Shown in pieces: positions 47,496 through 61,324 of a stretch of 64,000 nt of DNA. Below the pieces are notes generated by a model. It was not told where the DNA came from. It saw only the letters and a program-made list of their open reading frames with translations, and ran no database searches. Position 1 is the first letter of the stretch; every line of letters starts with the position of its first letter. The position numbers and the translations under genes were made by a program. The stretch comes from Coriaria nepalensis (taxonomy: Eukaryota; Streptophyta; Magnoliopsida; Cucurbitales; Coriariaceae): the NCBI GenBank assembly GCA_027186245.1, contig CP114488.1:880501-944500 (forward strand), read 5' to 3'.

Positions 47496-47769
47496 CGACG
47501 TCGGCTTGAACATTTCTCCCGGATCTTCTTGTCATTGCGATGAACCGGGATGGTTCCGTGTTTGTTTCGCCAACATGTCGGAAGAGACACTAAAGCTAGC
47601 AATGAAACGATTGAAGGACTTCGTCGTAGAATATACTATGTCAAACTTTCATAATTCTCAAAGCAATGTCCATACTTCTCCTAGGAGCATGAAGAAGAAA
47701 CTACTTTCCAAGTGGGTTTTCCGGCTATCCAAACATGATCGTAACCGTGAGTACTCCGATCAACGATAG
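45932..47769 (+). CDS. ACS: 1-aminocyclopropane-1-carboxylate synthase, three exons
   Basis: PLP enzyme of the cytosol converting S-adenosylmethionine to ACC, the committed step of ethylene synthesis. Exons: 45932-46210, 46318-46478, 46785-47769, with GT-AG introns and matching phases, giving 474 residues. Conserved boxes: [93 protein letters not shown], the active-site lysine in [15 protein letters not shown], and WFRVCFANM near the C-terminus. The C-terminal tail ([19 protein letters not shown]) has a VFRLS calcium-dependent-kinase-type site and charged residues reminiscent of type-2 ACS proteins, which are turned over through ETO1-type adaptors; the type-1 MAP-kinase serines are not obvious. 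A tandem repeat lies in the promoter and a 22-G run just after the stop. Confidence 0.95.
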
Positions 47770-47841
47770 CCTGGCTGGTGTAAAGATTCACAATTTTTAG
47801 TCACTTGGATTTTTTTTTTCCTTTATTCCTTCTCTTTTTTT

Positions 47842-47863
47842 GGGGGGGGGGGGGGGGGGGGGG
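47842..47863. repeat. Poly-G run after ACC synthase
   Basis: Twenty-two consecutive G, immediately after a T-rich stretch, about 75 bp past the stop codon and therefore probably in the 3' UTR. It is length-unstable and a likely assembly-error site. Confidence 0.85.
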
Positions 47864-49704
47864 TGGCGGAATTAATATTTTCATCCCGTAGTGTAATTCA
47901 AAATTGTATATGCACTCAATCCGATACGATACGGATAAGAAGTAGCATTATTAATTTTAGTTTTCTCATGATCTTCTTCTTCCCTTCTGATTTGTCCGAG
48001 ATATTTTGATTGTCATTTGTTTACCCAACAAAAGTGTTCGTTGATTGTAATTTAAAAATACGTACTTTTTGTGACGTATAATTAATATTAGTACATATAA
48101 TACATAATATATAAATATCAAGTATTACTTGTTTTGATGATTAATGTGTGAACGCTCGGATTGCTTGCAATGTGGTGTCGGGAAATGCACCGGCGGCATT
48201 AACGGCTGAAGATAGTGACTCACTCCAGCCGACACGGCTATGTTTTTTTTATTTTTTTGGGCATTACTTTTTTTCAACCGACCTCTTAAAATTGGTGCTT
48301 CAACGTCTGTTAAGCATTAAGAGTAGGAAACTGTTGAAAACCAGCACTTTGAAAAATAAACGGTGATCGTACACTTGTATTTGGTCAAACAATTTTTTTT
48401 TGGGAAAGTATGCAACAAGGTGGTTGGTTGGTCAAAAGGAGTTATCAGTGAAAATATTAGGTTGTCAATTTGATAGAATGAATGTATATAGTTACATAGA
48501 ATGGCGATGGAAATCTCATATTCTAAAATTTTATTAACTTTAATATCTCTACAATCAGAATTTGAAACTCATTCTATCAGTTAACTGCGGTAAGTAAAAA
48601 AAATGGACTAAAAATTGTTGAAAAGTCGTTTGCACCAACAACACGCAATATACGCAAGCTTGTTGATCTGATGACTGGCTGCAATGCGAGGAGGCTTCAA
48701 AAGTCAAATGGCTTTTGAAATTTGTATGATTAAACTAATAGTAAGCACTTAGTTAATATATAATAATGAAAAAATATTAGTTTGTCAAATTTAGACTACG
48801 TGGTATGGCGGCTTCGATCTGGCGACTATTATCGTGTTAATTACTTTGGGACATGAGTTTCTTCACTGCAAACCAAGCATTACCGACAACACATGCAGTA
48901 GAAATCATAGAAACCGTCGATTAATATTTCATTGGTTTTAGAGGTTTGTGCGAGAGCCCTCCGGTTCCTATAAATCACTGAATTTAGAGAATCACTATAT
49001 ATATTTTTATATTAATAACTAGGCTTACCTTTAAAAAAAAAAAAAAGAAATTAAACCAGTCTGAAAGATAACAAACTACATGTTAGGTTCTATGCATTAA
49101 TAAGCCTTGTTTGTGTCTCTACTTGACATGTTTTTGTTTCTGGTTTAATTTTACTATTAAGGAGAGAAAAAGTGAAATGGGTGACAAATGTGTACTCGAC
49201 CCAAGTCGTAACATGAGTAAACTTGAAAAGACATATGGTCTAGTTATTCAAACTTTATGAATAGTTCAAATTAGATTAATCTAGTTTACTCATAATTCTA
49301 CTACTTAAATTTAATTACCTCATGATAGAAAAATATAGCATTACTATTCTAACAAAGATTGTTCGAGGGGAGAATGAAAGCCGAATATATAGTAATCCCG
49401 ACACGCTTACGCGACAAGAACTTAAGCATTCTTCTACACATCATCTCGAGTAATTTCGTGATTATTAGTCTAAGATTATCGATATCAAATCTTGTCGCTG
49501 TTAAAAAGACAACACAGTTACGATTTGATCGCTGATTAAATATAGTAGAAAATATCGTACGAAATTATGCTATTGCTGGCTGTTTTCGCAAGTATAGACA
49601 GAAGTAAAAATATTAATAATAATAAAAAAAAAGATGTAGTTGTGCATGGTATGGCTGACATGTGGGTTTCACACGATGAAAAGGTCCTGGCTCCAACACA
49701 TGCA

Positions 49705-49728
49705 AGCTTAGCTTAGCTAAGCTAAGCT
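49705..49728. repeat. Perfect 24-bp palindrome
   Basis: Built from AGCTT/AAGCT repeats: AGCTTAGCTTAG followed by its exact complement CTAAGCTAAGCT. It is self-complementary over 24 bp with no loop. Could arise from (AGCTTA)n-type slippage; no function is known. Confidence 0.85.
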
Positions 49729-49925
49729 AGGGAACATAAAAAACCTGTACATTATGCATATGTTAGCGGGGAAAAACGTAGGGCATGATGCATTATGTGG
49801 TAATAGCCAGTAGGAGGGTGTTCTCTTATCATTCTCGATGCTGAAGAAGCAACCTATATGACCCTCTTTTGCAATGTTCACGATTACAGAGACAAACGAT
49901 GCCTCTCTCTTACTAGTGCCTACCT

Positions 49926-49949
49926 CCCACCCCCCACCCCCCACCCCCC
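49926..49949 (-). repeat. G-quadruplex-type tract
   Basis: The minus strand carries four G runs (6, 6, 6 and 3 G) separated by single T, which satisfies the G3+N1-7 rule with minimal loops. It lies in a gene-free stretch. Confidence 0.8.
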
Positions 49950-52900
49950 TTACGAGTCATTGCCCGTCTATTACTTAGCTTAGAATTCTGTGCCCTATGT
50001 GGGTCCCACTGGGATCCACAAATTGATTGATTTTTTTTTTTTTCCCCTTTTACCGTGAGATTTTTTGTCTTCTATGATTTGATTTGAACGAAAGATTCGG
50101 TAGTATAGAAGGGTTGTCTTCGTTCGCGGCATGGCCTAACCCTCCCTTTAAAGAGCAACTCGATGATTTTTTTTGATATTATTGATGACTTTTATACTGT
50201 AGCTTGTAAAATTATAATATCAAAAAAGATACGTAGAAATTTCTGAAAAAAAAAAAATTCTATTAAAAAGTCAAAAGTACCAAATGGATCCCTATGATAT
50301 CGACAAGATTTGATAAGCGTGATAAGTGGGGAATAGTAGGACCCACTATTCATTAGGGCTGATTCTTGAAAAAAATTTATATAAACATATAACTCATATA
50401 TTATTTTATAATTAAAATAAATAAAATCATATAAAATAAATATAAACTTTATAAAATTACATAATTTAATTTATTAAAATAACATATAATTCATTTTATT
50501 TCTTACACATCAATATGATACCTAGCTAATGAATGTTTTATTTTTGAATCATGAGCCATGAATAGGTACCTGCTAAATGACCTATAAGTAGTATAGAAGT
50601 GAGTGCAAACTTGATAACATATTCCAAACACTTTTAAGAATAGAGACACTAATATATATGTCTAAACCGGAAAAAGAAAGGAAACACTGAGCGTACAATA
50701 TCTATCTATATTAGTGTCTTAATAATAATTCTGAGTGCACATGTGTATACATGTACGTGTTAAGAAGATCCCTGCTTTCTTTTACGTGGATTCAGTTCTT
50801 TTACCAACATTTTAGGTTTCCTTTTTTCTTTGTTTTGAAAGTGGCAAGAAGATCCCTGCTTATCTGCTGTTCTGCTCAGTGTGTTTAAGAATCAGTTGAT
50901 TCGACTGGGCATTTTGTGGGATTTGTTCCTTCCTACAAGCTCATGATCAAAAAATACAATGAAGCTTCCTTCACTTTTGTTATAAGGGTATGATTGTTGT
51001 TATATAACGATCAAAAATATTACATTCATATATCATATTATTCATAACACGAGAATGACATTTATGGTTTGAGTTGCTAATGTCTGAATACCATGCTCAT
51101 ACAAGAAAAATTATACTAATGTTATGGAGGTAGTTGTCCCCACAAACATTATCGTATTATATATTTAAAATTTAAATTATTTATTTATTTATTATACTGT
51201 AGAGACCTCAAATCATTTTTTAAATTTTATTGTGGGTTTACACTTTAATGGCCTTTTATAACAGGCCCAAAGAACTTGGGCTCCGTTAAGAATTCAATAC
51301 ATAGGCCCATGGGGTAATATTGGGTTTGATGAGAGGTCACCTTGTTATATGACTTTTTCTTATTCATATAACAATGAACACAACCCAATTCTTGGCCTTT
51401 TCGCTTTTAAAATTCACAGTTCATGCAAATGGGATCATCATCATCTTAGAGACTTAAAAGAGTGTACATGGTATTTGGTTACGGACTTACGGTACACGGT
51501 ACATATCGTTCGGAGAAATTCTTTTGCAGGCTTGATACCAGGCTTGATACCGTTAGATTCTATCGATCATAATCATAAATGTCCGTTTCATATATCATAT
51601 TATCCATCACGTTTTCTATATGGTTGTGACGTTCATCTCACGTATCATGTTATCTATATTATATTTCTTACATGGTTGTGAATGATCTGTCAGCAATTAG
51701 TTCTGCGTGAAAAACGGAATTAAGATTATGTTCACAAGGATTCAGGTAAAATTACTACTTTAGACCAATAAATAAATTTAAAAAGAAAAATAAAGTTTTG
51801 CTCACTTTAAATAAATAAAAAATTAAATTAAAATATTATTTCTTTAGGCTGGTGTGTGTTAGTGTCAGTGAAATATTAAGACTGGTAAGATAATTCAAAT
51901 CTAATTGTCTGGATGTTTTTGTCACTACATGAAGGTGACCTTAATGGACTCAAATCACGGTCGTATATATATATATATATATATATATGCTTTTGAAATT
52001 TTTGTGGTTGATTTTGGAGGGCTCTTTTCTTTTCTATATGCTCCTCGTCCAAGAGTAATATTCCCCCACCAATTTAATTAACAATTGATTAATTAGTCCT
52101 AATCTAACTTTGACGCAGGTTAGTATGTGCAAATCATTCAAGTAATGAATAAAATAGAATTCTTATTAAAGTTAATTATTAGTGAGAGATGAACTAGATC
52201 TTCTTCCTTTCTACTATCGACAACGGATCGGGATCGATGTTATTTACTTTCTCGTCAAGTTATTATAATGGGTTAAATTAAGATTAAGATCCTTAAACTT
52301 TAGACAAATTGAAAAGAAGGGTGTTACAAGGTGTGATGATTTTGTGACTTGAACGTGAGGCAATATGTTAGGGCTTAGTTCAAGAATCAATAGAAACCTA
52401 CTAGCATCTGTGATAATGATGCTGACTTAGGCTAATCGATCTACCAATTAATAATATGTAAGCTTTTTAATTAGTCCTTAGTTTTGCTTTAATTTTGGAG
52501 GTATATATTCTTTTTATTACGGAATTCAATCTAGAGTTTCACATATGGATCTAAATTTGGGATTCAAACCCGTATTTTATATTTCAAATAAAACCTAAAG
52601 AGAGGGCGACAAATTATATATGGGTGAATTGCAAATGGCGGTTCCTATTTGTTATACAACTTTTGTTGAAATAGAATTTTAGCCCCAGTTACATGGTCAA
52701 TTAGAAAATCGAGTCCTACAAGAACTATATCAATGTAAAGAAAGTAAGAAACTATGTTCCTTCAATTCAAGTCCCAAGAGCAATAATTCAATTACTTTTC
52801 TCATCTAATTAATTATGTCATTGCTTACACAACTCATCTACACTTGATGAACAACTTTTTGAACAACATCAAGATATGTTTGTTGGTTTTGCATCTTTGC

Positions 52901-54435
52901 TGAGCGAAGCGTTTGGTGGACATGGAAGCCGCCATGATTTCATGAAAAGAAAAGTAATATATATATATATATATTATAAATTCGATTTATTATAAATCGA
53001 TTAATCAAAAAATGTATATAAAATTTGATATAACGGGTAATATAATACTTGATGCCCACATTTATAAGTTCTTTCGTTAATTTATGATCGAGCTTGAAAT
53101 GGGAAACAACTCATCTTGATGGACATATATATATATATAGAAGACAAGGTTATCAGATTCTCCATATAAACAATAGAAAAAGGATTTTAACCTATCTATG
53201 ATCTTAACCTTGATTTGAGAGTTGATTTTTGGAAGTGGAAACTAAGCCATATTGACAAAAAAATCGACCGGAAAAGCTATCATATCATGATCATTTGGTC
53301 AACCAGCACCAGCTGCTGCTTGATCCATTCCTCACAATTTGGCCTACCAAGCAAAATGAGTATCATGTGGTCAAGTCCATGCAGTTTCCGATCCAAGTAT
53401 AATAACATGTGTAAAGAAATGAAAAGGGTTAGCCCACCCCCACGTAACATTATTAAAGAAATGAAAATTAAATTATTCAGGGAGATTCGAGTTCTTATAA
53501 TTTAACATAATTACGATTTTATTTATAAAAAAATATATAAATATAATTTATATAAAAATGAAATTTCTTATAATATAAATGTGCAAAAAGAAATTGGCCC
53601 ACGTACCATGCATGCAGGAGAAACATCATGATGGACACCTTTCAGGGAATTATTGATATGTCACGGATATATCAATAGTGAAAAGCTTTGTCACATAAAG
53701 TTATACTATATCATAGTGACATAGATTTATAAATATAAGACTTAATCTTATAATATATAAGATAATTAAATTATTATATAAATCCTTCTAATTTGAGCAG
53801 ATCAATATTTCCAATATGTAAGTTATAGGTCGTTTGAGTATAATCTACATATATATATTTTTTCATATATACAACAATATTGGAGTTATCGATCCTTACA
53901 ATTTTCAATAAATCTTAATCCAACTATATATATATATATGTCGTATCATACCTTATAATTATTAGTTCTAATTTGTCTGTCACCCTAAAGAAATTATAAC
54001 GAGGACAAAACGTGATTAGACCCGCTGGTTACTTTACTTCCTCTTTTGATGTGCACCATATAATAGGGGATATATATAGGCAAAATGTGTTTTTGGGAAA
54101 GAGTGAAATTGACGAATGAGCAAAATAGTATTTACAATTGTTACATATAGTTCATTACAAAAGACCTGATCTCTTACGTTGACTTTAGTAACTACGTACA
54201 AAGATCCACCTCACTTCCCGTACCTTCTTCCTATCGATTCGAATCAAGAATACTACTAGCGAACTACCATTCTTCTATCAACGCAAATGAGAAATTAATT
54301 AAATACTAATTATCTTCATTATTGTTAATTTTGGATTTATACGAGATGGACTTTATGAAATAATGGAGCCACTAAAATTTTGATGCGCCTGGCTGCTACA
54401 TACCGAGCAAGTCATAGCCAAAATGTCAAACCAAC

Positions 54436-54439
<4 letters not shown>

Positions 54440-54468
<29 letters not shown>
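54440..54468. repeat. (ATT)n microsatellite
   Basis: About ten ATT units in tandem in non-coding DNA. Likely length-polymorphic. Confidence 0.85.
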
Positions 54469-54469
<1 letters not shown>

Positions 54470-55065
54470 TTTCAAATTAATTAATTTATTTTATTGGACG
54501 ATATCTTTGGAAATTACTTTATGTCGTTATGGGTGACATGTAATACGATTAGACTCGTCAGTTGAAAACGTTCAAGGAGATGGCATAAGGGAATCAATTT
54601 GAGGGGCTATTACTTTGTGCTAAAGATATTTGTAAGTAGATTGAATTTGGTAAATTGATTAGTCTTAATTTCATAATAATAGTGTAAGATTGATATAATG
54701 ATTAAGATTGATTGATATTAGGAAAGGTAATTATCAAGAAAGTTCAACCTTTTATTAGTAAACGGACCACAAAAATTTTCATCAAGCATTAGTGGCAAAG
54801 GAAAATCATCGAAGTGGGTGTAAATAACTGTCTATGAACAGTCATTTTGTGTATTTGTTTTCTCCTTCACGTTTTTAATCAAGATAAGAAGAGCACTAAT
54901 CTTTCGTATAAGAATGATTAATCTTATAAGTTCGTGAACCACGAAAACGAGTCCAAGAATATAAAAATTTGGATAGAACTTTACTCAAATATATATCATT
55001 AAAAAAAATATCAATTATGGATCACTCGTATTAAAAAAATAGTTAAATTATGTATATGTAAGTAC

Positions 55066-55363
55066 GATAAATGATACATAAACTCTTTAAACTATCATCT
55101 TTTATAAATAATCCCTTTAGATTATTTTTAAGTTAGAGATCCATCAATAGAGGGGGTTAAAAATGTAAAATAAAAAAATTTAGAGGAAGAAAATATAATA
55201 TTTAAAAGTCACGAATATAAAAATGGATAAATTCAAGATAAACAAAAAGTTTAAGGGGTATATTCTAACTTAAGAATAATTTAAAGGGGTTTACTTATAA
55301 AGAATAGTCATTTAGAGAATTAGGTCTAACATAATAGTAGTTTAAAGATGCTATGTATGATTA
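55066..55363. mobile_element. MITE-like inverted-repeat element, copy B
   Basis: Left end GATAAATGATACATAAACTC then TTTAAACTATCATCTT; the right end, read in reverse complement, gives AATCATACATAGCATC then TTTAAACTACTATTATG. The inner sequence in reverse complement (CTTTATAAGTAA, TTCTTAAGTTAGAATATAC, CCTTAAACTTTTT) matches the left part of copy A at 7020-7090. About 300 bp, no coding capacity; a shorter sibling of the 6990 element. Limits are approximate. Confidence 0.68.
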
Positions 55364-55761
55364 GTGAATGTAAATAATAGTTGAGATCGATCTTCACTCG
55401 AGAGACAAATGCACTTAAGAAGTCGGATCCGAGCTGGATTTGTTTCGAACGACTTGTCTTAACCAGTACCGAATCATATGTTATTATGAAATAATTAGCT
55501 AGGTCTCAACAATGATCAGATACTAAATAACCTTGGTGTGCATTAATTAAGAAGATGTTTATATGAGATAAAACTACAAATGACTCGCTAGCTAGCTTTA
55601 GATTTAACAAATATATGATGATCTCCTAATACAGTGACTTAATTAAGTCTACTAATGAAGCAAATGATTGAAATTTACCATCTACCCACCCTCAAAATCT
55701 AACACCAATAACAATGAAATAATTATACTATATCCCCACGTACGTTACATAAATTTGTTTG
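55364..55761. other. Downstream flank of the MYB gene
   Basis: AT-rich spacer between the MITE and the MYB stop codon, probably including the MYB 3' UTR. No other signal seen. Confidence 0.45.
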
Positions 55762-57238
55762 TTATTGCAAAGACACGAAGTAGCTAGAATCTTGATCATA
55801 ATCAAGATCTTGGGTCATGTTGCACTGCTCATAGCCAGCTTCGTTGTCTGAAACTAGCTGATCATGAGGATATACCTTATAGCTACTCATCTTATCTGCA
55901 GCTCCCCAATTGCTGCTCTCTATAGAACTACTTGCATTGCTACCATTAATCGCATTATTGTTATTGTTTATCCCATAAAAACCTTCCAGCCCATTATTTA
56001 AGTTTTCCTGATTGTAACTGTTGTAATCTAACTCATGATCACCAAGCTGATCACTTGCAAAATTCTCAATTCCTTGATCAAAATTTGTCTGGGCAGAAGC
56101 AGTAGCACTGTTAACATGATCATAGTTGTTATAGATGTTAGGAGAAGTAGTACTATATAATTGATCAATGGTACTTGTGTCTGAAAATGTTCCTTCAAGT
56201 TCTAGAAGCCAGTTTCTTAGAGATTCTTGCTCGTTGTTGATCAAACAAGGGTTTTGGTTCAAATTGGCTAATGGCATTGCTACTAGAGGATTAACCTGAC
56301 CTGGCCAGTATGGGGGTTGGTTTATATATCCTTGAAATAGAGTACTTGTAGTAAAATTCTCATGATCTTCTTTCTTCATGGTCATGATCTCTTGCTGATC
56401 TTTAAAGCTTTTAGCATGCAAAGTGAGAGCTTGGCGGTGTTCGCGCTGCTTTCCGAGAAGCTTCTTCTTCAGTTTCGTGTTCCAGTAATTCTTGATATCG
56501 TTATCTGTTCGTCCTGGTAATTGCCCGGCAATAATTGACCACCTACAGATACACATATATAAATTATTGTGATCAGATGACATGATATCAACTAATTATT
56601 ACATTATTATTTGTTCCTGAGAGCTTAATTAACTTATTATATAGATTATATATAATAATAGATAATGGCTAAGTGATTCATGATCTTGATTATGGACTTG
56701 TGGCAAGTACACATAACCTAAAACCTCATGTTCTAATTAATTAATAGTACCCTCAAGCTTTAATGAAAAAAAGCTTCATTTAAAAAAAAAATAATAATAA
56801 GAAAAGAAAAAGGAAAATGAAGAAGCTAGTGACCATGATCACCTGCTTCCAATGCTTAAATAGAGGCTACAAATGATGTTATCTTCTTGCTCTGAGAAGC
56901 CTCCATGTTTAATGTTCGGTCTAAGATAGTTCAACCATCTCAGTCGGCAGCTCTTCCCACATCTCTTAAGTCCTACACGAAAATCGAATCATTAAATTAA
57001 TCACACAACTAATTAACTTCGTTTTATTGATTATACTACTCTTCAACATGTATATGCTCACCATAAAATTAGAAGAAATAAATAGGTAATTAATTTGCAT
57101 ACCTATTTTCTGGGGTAAGGCGATCCAGTTGCCGCCGGTTCCATTTTTGTCGATATAAGCTTTGAGCTTGGAATCTTCATCAGGAGACCATGGACCTTTC
57201 TTCACGTTAGCCTTATCACAACAAGGAGCCCTCCCCAT
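55762..57238 (-). CDS. R2R3-MYB transcription factor (RAX/MYB36 clade), three exons
   Basis: Nuclear DNA-binding regulator. Exons on the minus strand: 57238-57103, 56972-56843, 56542-55762; phases agree and give 348 residues. R2 begins [20 protein letters not shown] and has the tryptophans of the repeat plus [19 protein letters not shown]; exon 2 completes R2 ([20 protein letters not shown]) and begins R3 ([19 protein letters not shown]); exon 3 completes R3 ([20 protein letters not shown]). [29 protein letters not shown] is the signature of subgroup 14, which includes RAX/Blind factors (axillary meristems) and MYB36/68/84/87 (endodermal and root development). The 3' exon encodes a long N-, S- and D-rich tail with no known repression motif. 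Intron positions are the usual ones for R2R3-MYBs. The exact orthologue cannot be fixed from sequence alone. Confidence 0.94.
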
Positions 57239-57382
57239 TAGTAATGATCTGTGAATTTTTTTGATAAACCAACTGAAGCTTGCTTGCTATAAGTTCTCTA
57301 GACCTTTTTTCTTTTTTTCTGTTCTTTCTGGAGAGCAAATAATGGCGATAATGATGATGATAATGTTAATTAATGGTGGTTA

Positions 57383-57429
57383 GTATATATAATAGAATGT
57401 GTAAGCAAGAGAGAGAGAGAGAGAGAGAA
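57383..57429 (-). promoter_or_regulatory. MYB upstream region: TATA-like run and GA tract
   Basis: TATATATA-type sequence at 57383-57392 (minus strand TTATATATA) and a (GA)n tract at 57411-57429, about 145-190 bp upstream of the MYB start. Plausible core promoter or GAGA element; only sequence resemblance supports this. Confidence 0.35.
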
Positions 57430-59598
57430 TAATCGCCTGGAGAAAGAAATCAGACATGATAAAGGGGTCACAGAATTTCAAAAGGTGTTTGGAAAAAAGA
57501 TGAAAACTTTACTAATAATAATAAAAAAGTAAGGTGGACAAATTGGGACTTGCCAGAAAAGTACTAGCATACCATTGCCTCTTTCCCATCGTATTCTCTC
57601 TCTCTATCATCTAATGAGTTGAATGGTTCTTATGTATGGCTTTATGTCAAATATTTGAATATGGGATACTTGTCATAAGTATAGTAGTACATACTTTAAT
57701 GAAGTGGGCATTAATTATGGAAGGAAGGAGGAAGCTTAGAAGAGAAGGGCTGAAGTAAGCCATGTGGGGCAGAAGTAGGTTTTGAATTTTCTTCAGCCCA
57801 ACATGGAAATCTTCTTTTACAGCTTCCATTCTTCTGTAAAAAGTTTCCCTTTTTTTCTTAGTTTGAATTGATAAGAAGTCGCAAAAAAAGGTGAAAAAAA
57901 AAAAGAGTGCATCAAACTGCATATTGCCTGCATGCATCATGCTTCCGTTTTAACTCGTACAATGAAGATTTGGTCTCATCTTTCATGACTTCGTCTTTAT
58001 CCCCCACCTTTGTCCTAGTCATTGTTTCATACCAAGTCTTCTGTTTACGGTTCCAAGAAAGAGAAGATCAAAATCAAAAAAACTCTCACTCTCAGTTAGT
58101 AATTACATGACTACGTATATATGTATTTGTTTTTTATACCAAGTCTATATGTAAACGATTGAGACAATGCTATCTGACAATAGGACTCGTACCAAATGTT
58201 TATCGAGTCAAGTTACTCATTAATTATAATATAGTTTGCAAGTCAAGAACTTTACTTGTAAATTGTAATGCTATTTGCCCTTAAATTAGTAGGTATTGTC
58301 AAGTTGGAAGCATATCCCACAAATTTGTATACTGATACTTATGGTTCCAACGGAACCCACTGGGGAACCGAGGTGAGGGCTTGTACAAGAAGCTTTCCGA
58401 AATTATAATTTTAACCTCCATGAATTTAATTTATAAAAAAATTTATATTCCTGTTTTCATAAATTTTTACTGATATATAATTAAGATTCATGTAATTTAT
58501 TTAATTAAAATTTTATTAAAGTATTAGGATCTAATTGATATATTTTCTTAAAAAATGAAGTATATTTTTTAAAATATACGAAATATTATAGTATTTACAA
58601 TGTATATTTAATTTTTTTAATTCTATTACTTTTTTATATAATCAAACAAAAAATTAATATAATCTTTTATTTATTTATTATGGTAAAAAAAAAAAAAACT
58701 CATTTTACTTGTTAATTATTAGAAATTTTTGTGATAATATACTTTTTTATCATATTACGAGAGTTTTTCCGATCATTTTTTTTTAATACAATTATCGTGT
58801 TGTATAAGTTTAGCAACCCATAATCAAAACACCTACATCCTCAAGTGCAGTGCATACTTTTTTAAATGGACAGGATTTATTTATTTATTTTTTAAAATAA
58901 TAATAATAATAACAAAATACTCTATAGTTTGAAGTTCAATATATGATGGCAAAATGAGTGATCGGCCGATTAATTTTTTCATAGCTCTCTTAAGCATAAA
59001 GGGTACATATATATTGGGATCGATTATCTAGATTCTTGAAATATGATTTAGAATGATTCAATCCAAACACATCCTAGATGTGGTAACTTATTCTAAGTCA
59101 CAATACACCTACAAATGCTTTAATCTAGTTATATGACCAAAAAAAAAGTGGATAGTCACTAGATTGAGATTACAAATTGTAAGTAGCTATAAGGTTTAGA
59201 GTTATTGGGGATAGAGTGCTCTATCACATTTGACTAGCTACTACTTATGCTAAGATATTTTAGTACAATATATTCAAGAGATATACATATTTTTCTCTAG
59301 TTTAGAATTTTTTGTGTGGAAATATTTAAATTAATTAAAAATATTATGATTATCAATATATTATATCATAATATTTTTTTTAAATCACAAAATACAACTA
59401 AACTTTAGTCTATATATTCTTAATACTAATAAGCTCTCTCTACATGTTATCAAAATCTACCCAAAAATAGAACCTAGTCATTATACATTTATTGAGGGTT
59501 GGAGTTGTTTGTCGCTGTCCGTACCATTTAGTGTTCAACCGTAGAAAACAAATGCATGTACCAAACAAAATCCCACTTGAAAACCTATATATAAATAA

Positions 59599-59629
<31 letters not shown>

Positions 59630-61324
59630 TATATAGACATAAAAGATCTAGAAGGTGAAATGCAGATGGGGGAAACAGACATGAGGAATAAGGTAGCAGT
59701 GTTTTTTCGTTATGTTTGGTAAACAAATCACCACTAACTAAGATATTGTAATCACATCAAGGCTCAAGCTAGAGTCGTCTTCTTGGTAATATATTATATT
59801 ATATTAAATAAATATATAGAGAATTGCTAGCTAGTGCTCATTATTTGAATTGATCAATTAATTAACCACCCAAATCAATGTATATTTTTTTATATTAATA
59901 TGTATATGATCACGTGATAAATTAAATTTTATCATAATTTATAAATATAATTTTTATATATCACTTTTATTTATCATATAAGAGTGATATTTATAATCGC
60001 GGAAGAAATTTGATTTACCTTATATTCATAAATCATCTCCTAACAAGCTTTAGATTTCATGTAAGATTAATGCTATAATTAGACGAAAAAACAAAAACAA
60101 AAAGAGGACGTATGCAATATACAAGTCAAACGTCATTTTGGGACCCCAAAACTTGTAAAGACTAGTCTTAGCAAACAACCTAAACAAATTGGAACTTCAT
60201 TTTTATTAATCATATATATTAACAACTTGTTTATACGTAATTTAGAGATCTCAATTTGGTAATTAATTTGATGAACATATTATTGATCAAGTGAAAGCTA
60301 GCTAATGATTTCTAAGTAAGATAAAACTAAATTATGACAACTTGTTTACTTCAACCTTGTTCTTGTTACTACAAGACAAGAGATATTACTTTGCTCTCAA
60401 TAATGTAACTAACTTCACGAATAAAGTAATTAATTAGAAGATAACGAGGAAGACTATGAAAAGTCAAAAGGTAAAAAAAAAATAAAAATAAAAAATTAAG
60501 AAACGATTGTCAGTTTGATTGAATTGTGATTAGCATTCACCCTTTTTTATATGTTTTATAAAAAAATTAAAATTAAAATAAAAACAAAGTTAATAAAAGT
60601 CCACGACTACTTTCTTCAACGTGAAAAGTTCGAAATATTATTAGTCTTTTCTTTCTGGTAGGCCTCTCTCTGTCTCTTCCTTTTATAAGTTTCTTGTCTT
60701 TTTGACAGTGTTCATATTAGCTCAAGAACAGACACTCGATGATGATTCTCCCATCTCCAGCTACTTATCCTCTATTCACACGTGCATTATAATATCGTCT
60801 AACAATTTTATTTGGATAAGATTGTAGATGATTATCGTTTGGCAATGACAACTGGGTGATGTGATATATCATTCGGGGTTGTGATTGATCAATCTATGAT
60901 ACTCTTTCACCTTGTACTAAACCTGTTTTCTTAGTGTTATTAGTTGTAAGAACGATCCTTTTGTTCCTGTTTTCAGTGTTCTATTATTATATACATAACA
61001 ATTCAGGAAGTTTGGTTTAATAAAAAACTAAAGGTTAAATCATGCGATGAGTCAGCTGCTGTCAGCCTTCCCTTCCAGAAACATTGCAAGACTAATTCAA
61101 TAAAGTAACATAAGTTAAACATTATGTGTGGAAGTCACACGTAGAGCAAACATCTGGAAATTCCTTAAACATCTCAAAGGACAACACATCACAACTCTAT
61201 CTACAGATTACTAAAATCAAACCAAACAGATCTGACATCTTTTTTCTTAACAGTTGCAGATGATACTTCCAGAGTGGCCGGACGGCAGCAATCTAGAATG
61301 CTGACATTATTTTCGGAAAAATTC
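57430..61324. other. Gene-free region between MYB and BCAT
   Basis: AT-rich, no supported gene. ORFs at 57647-57940 and 59440-59726 are low-complexity or (AT)n driven. A (TA)n microsatellite lies at about 59594-59634. The 5' part is distal MYB promoter; the last few hundred bases should include the BCAT 3' UTR. Confidence 0.5.

Larger units (their letters stand above)
47864..55065. other. Long gene-free region
   Basis: About 7 kb without a supported gene. Short frames (for example 48148-48366, 49717-49944, 51349-51681, 53215-53505) lack motifs. Notable contents listed separately are a 24-bp palindrome, a G-quadruplex-type tract and an (ATT)n repeat. Near 51560-51670 a segment TATCATATTATCCATCACG...ATGGTTGTGA is partly repeated. 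(AT)n runs occur at 51965-51988, 52960-52975 and 53925-53938. Confidence 0.5.
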
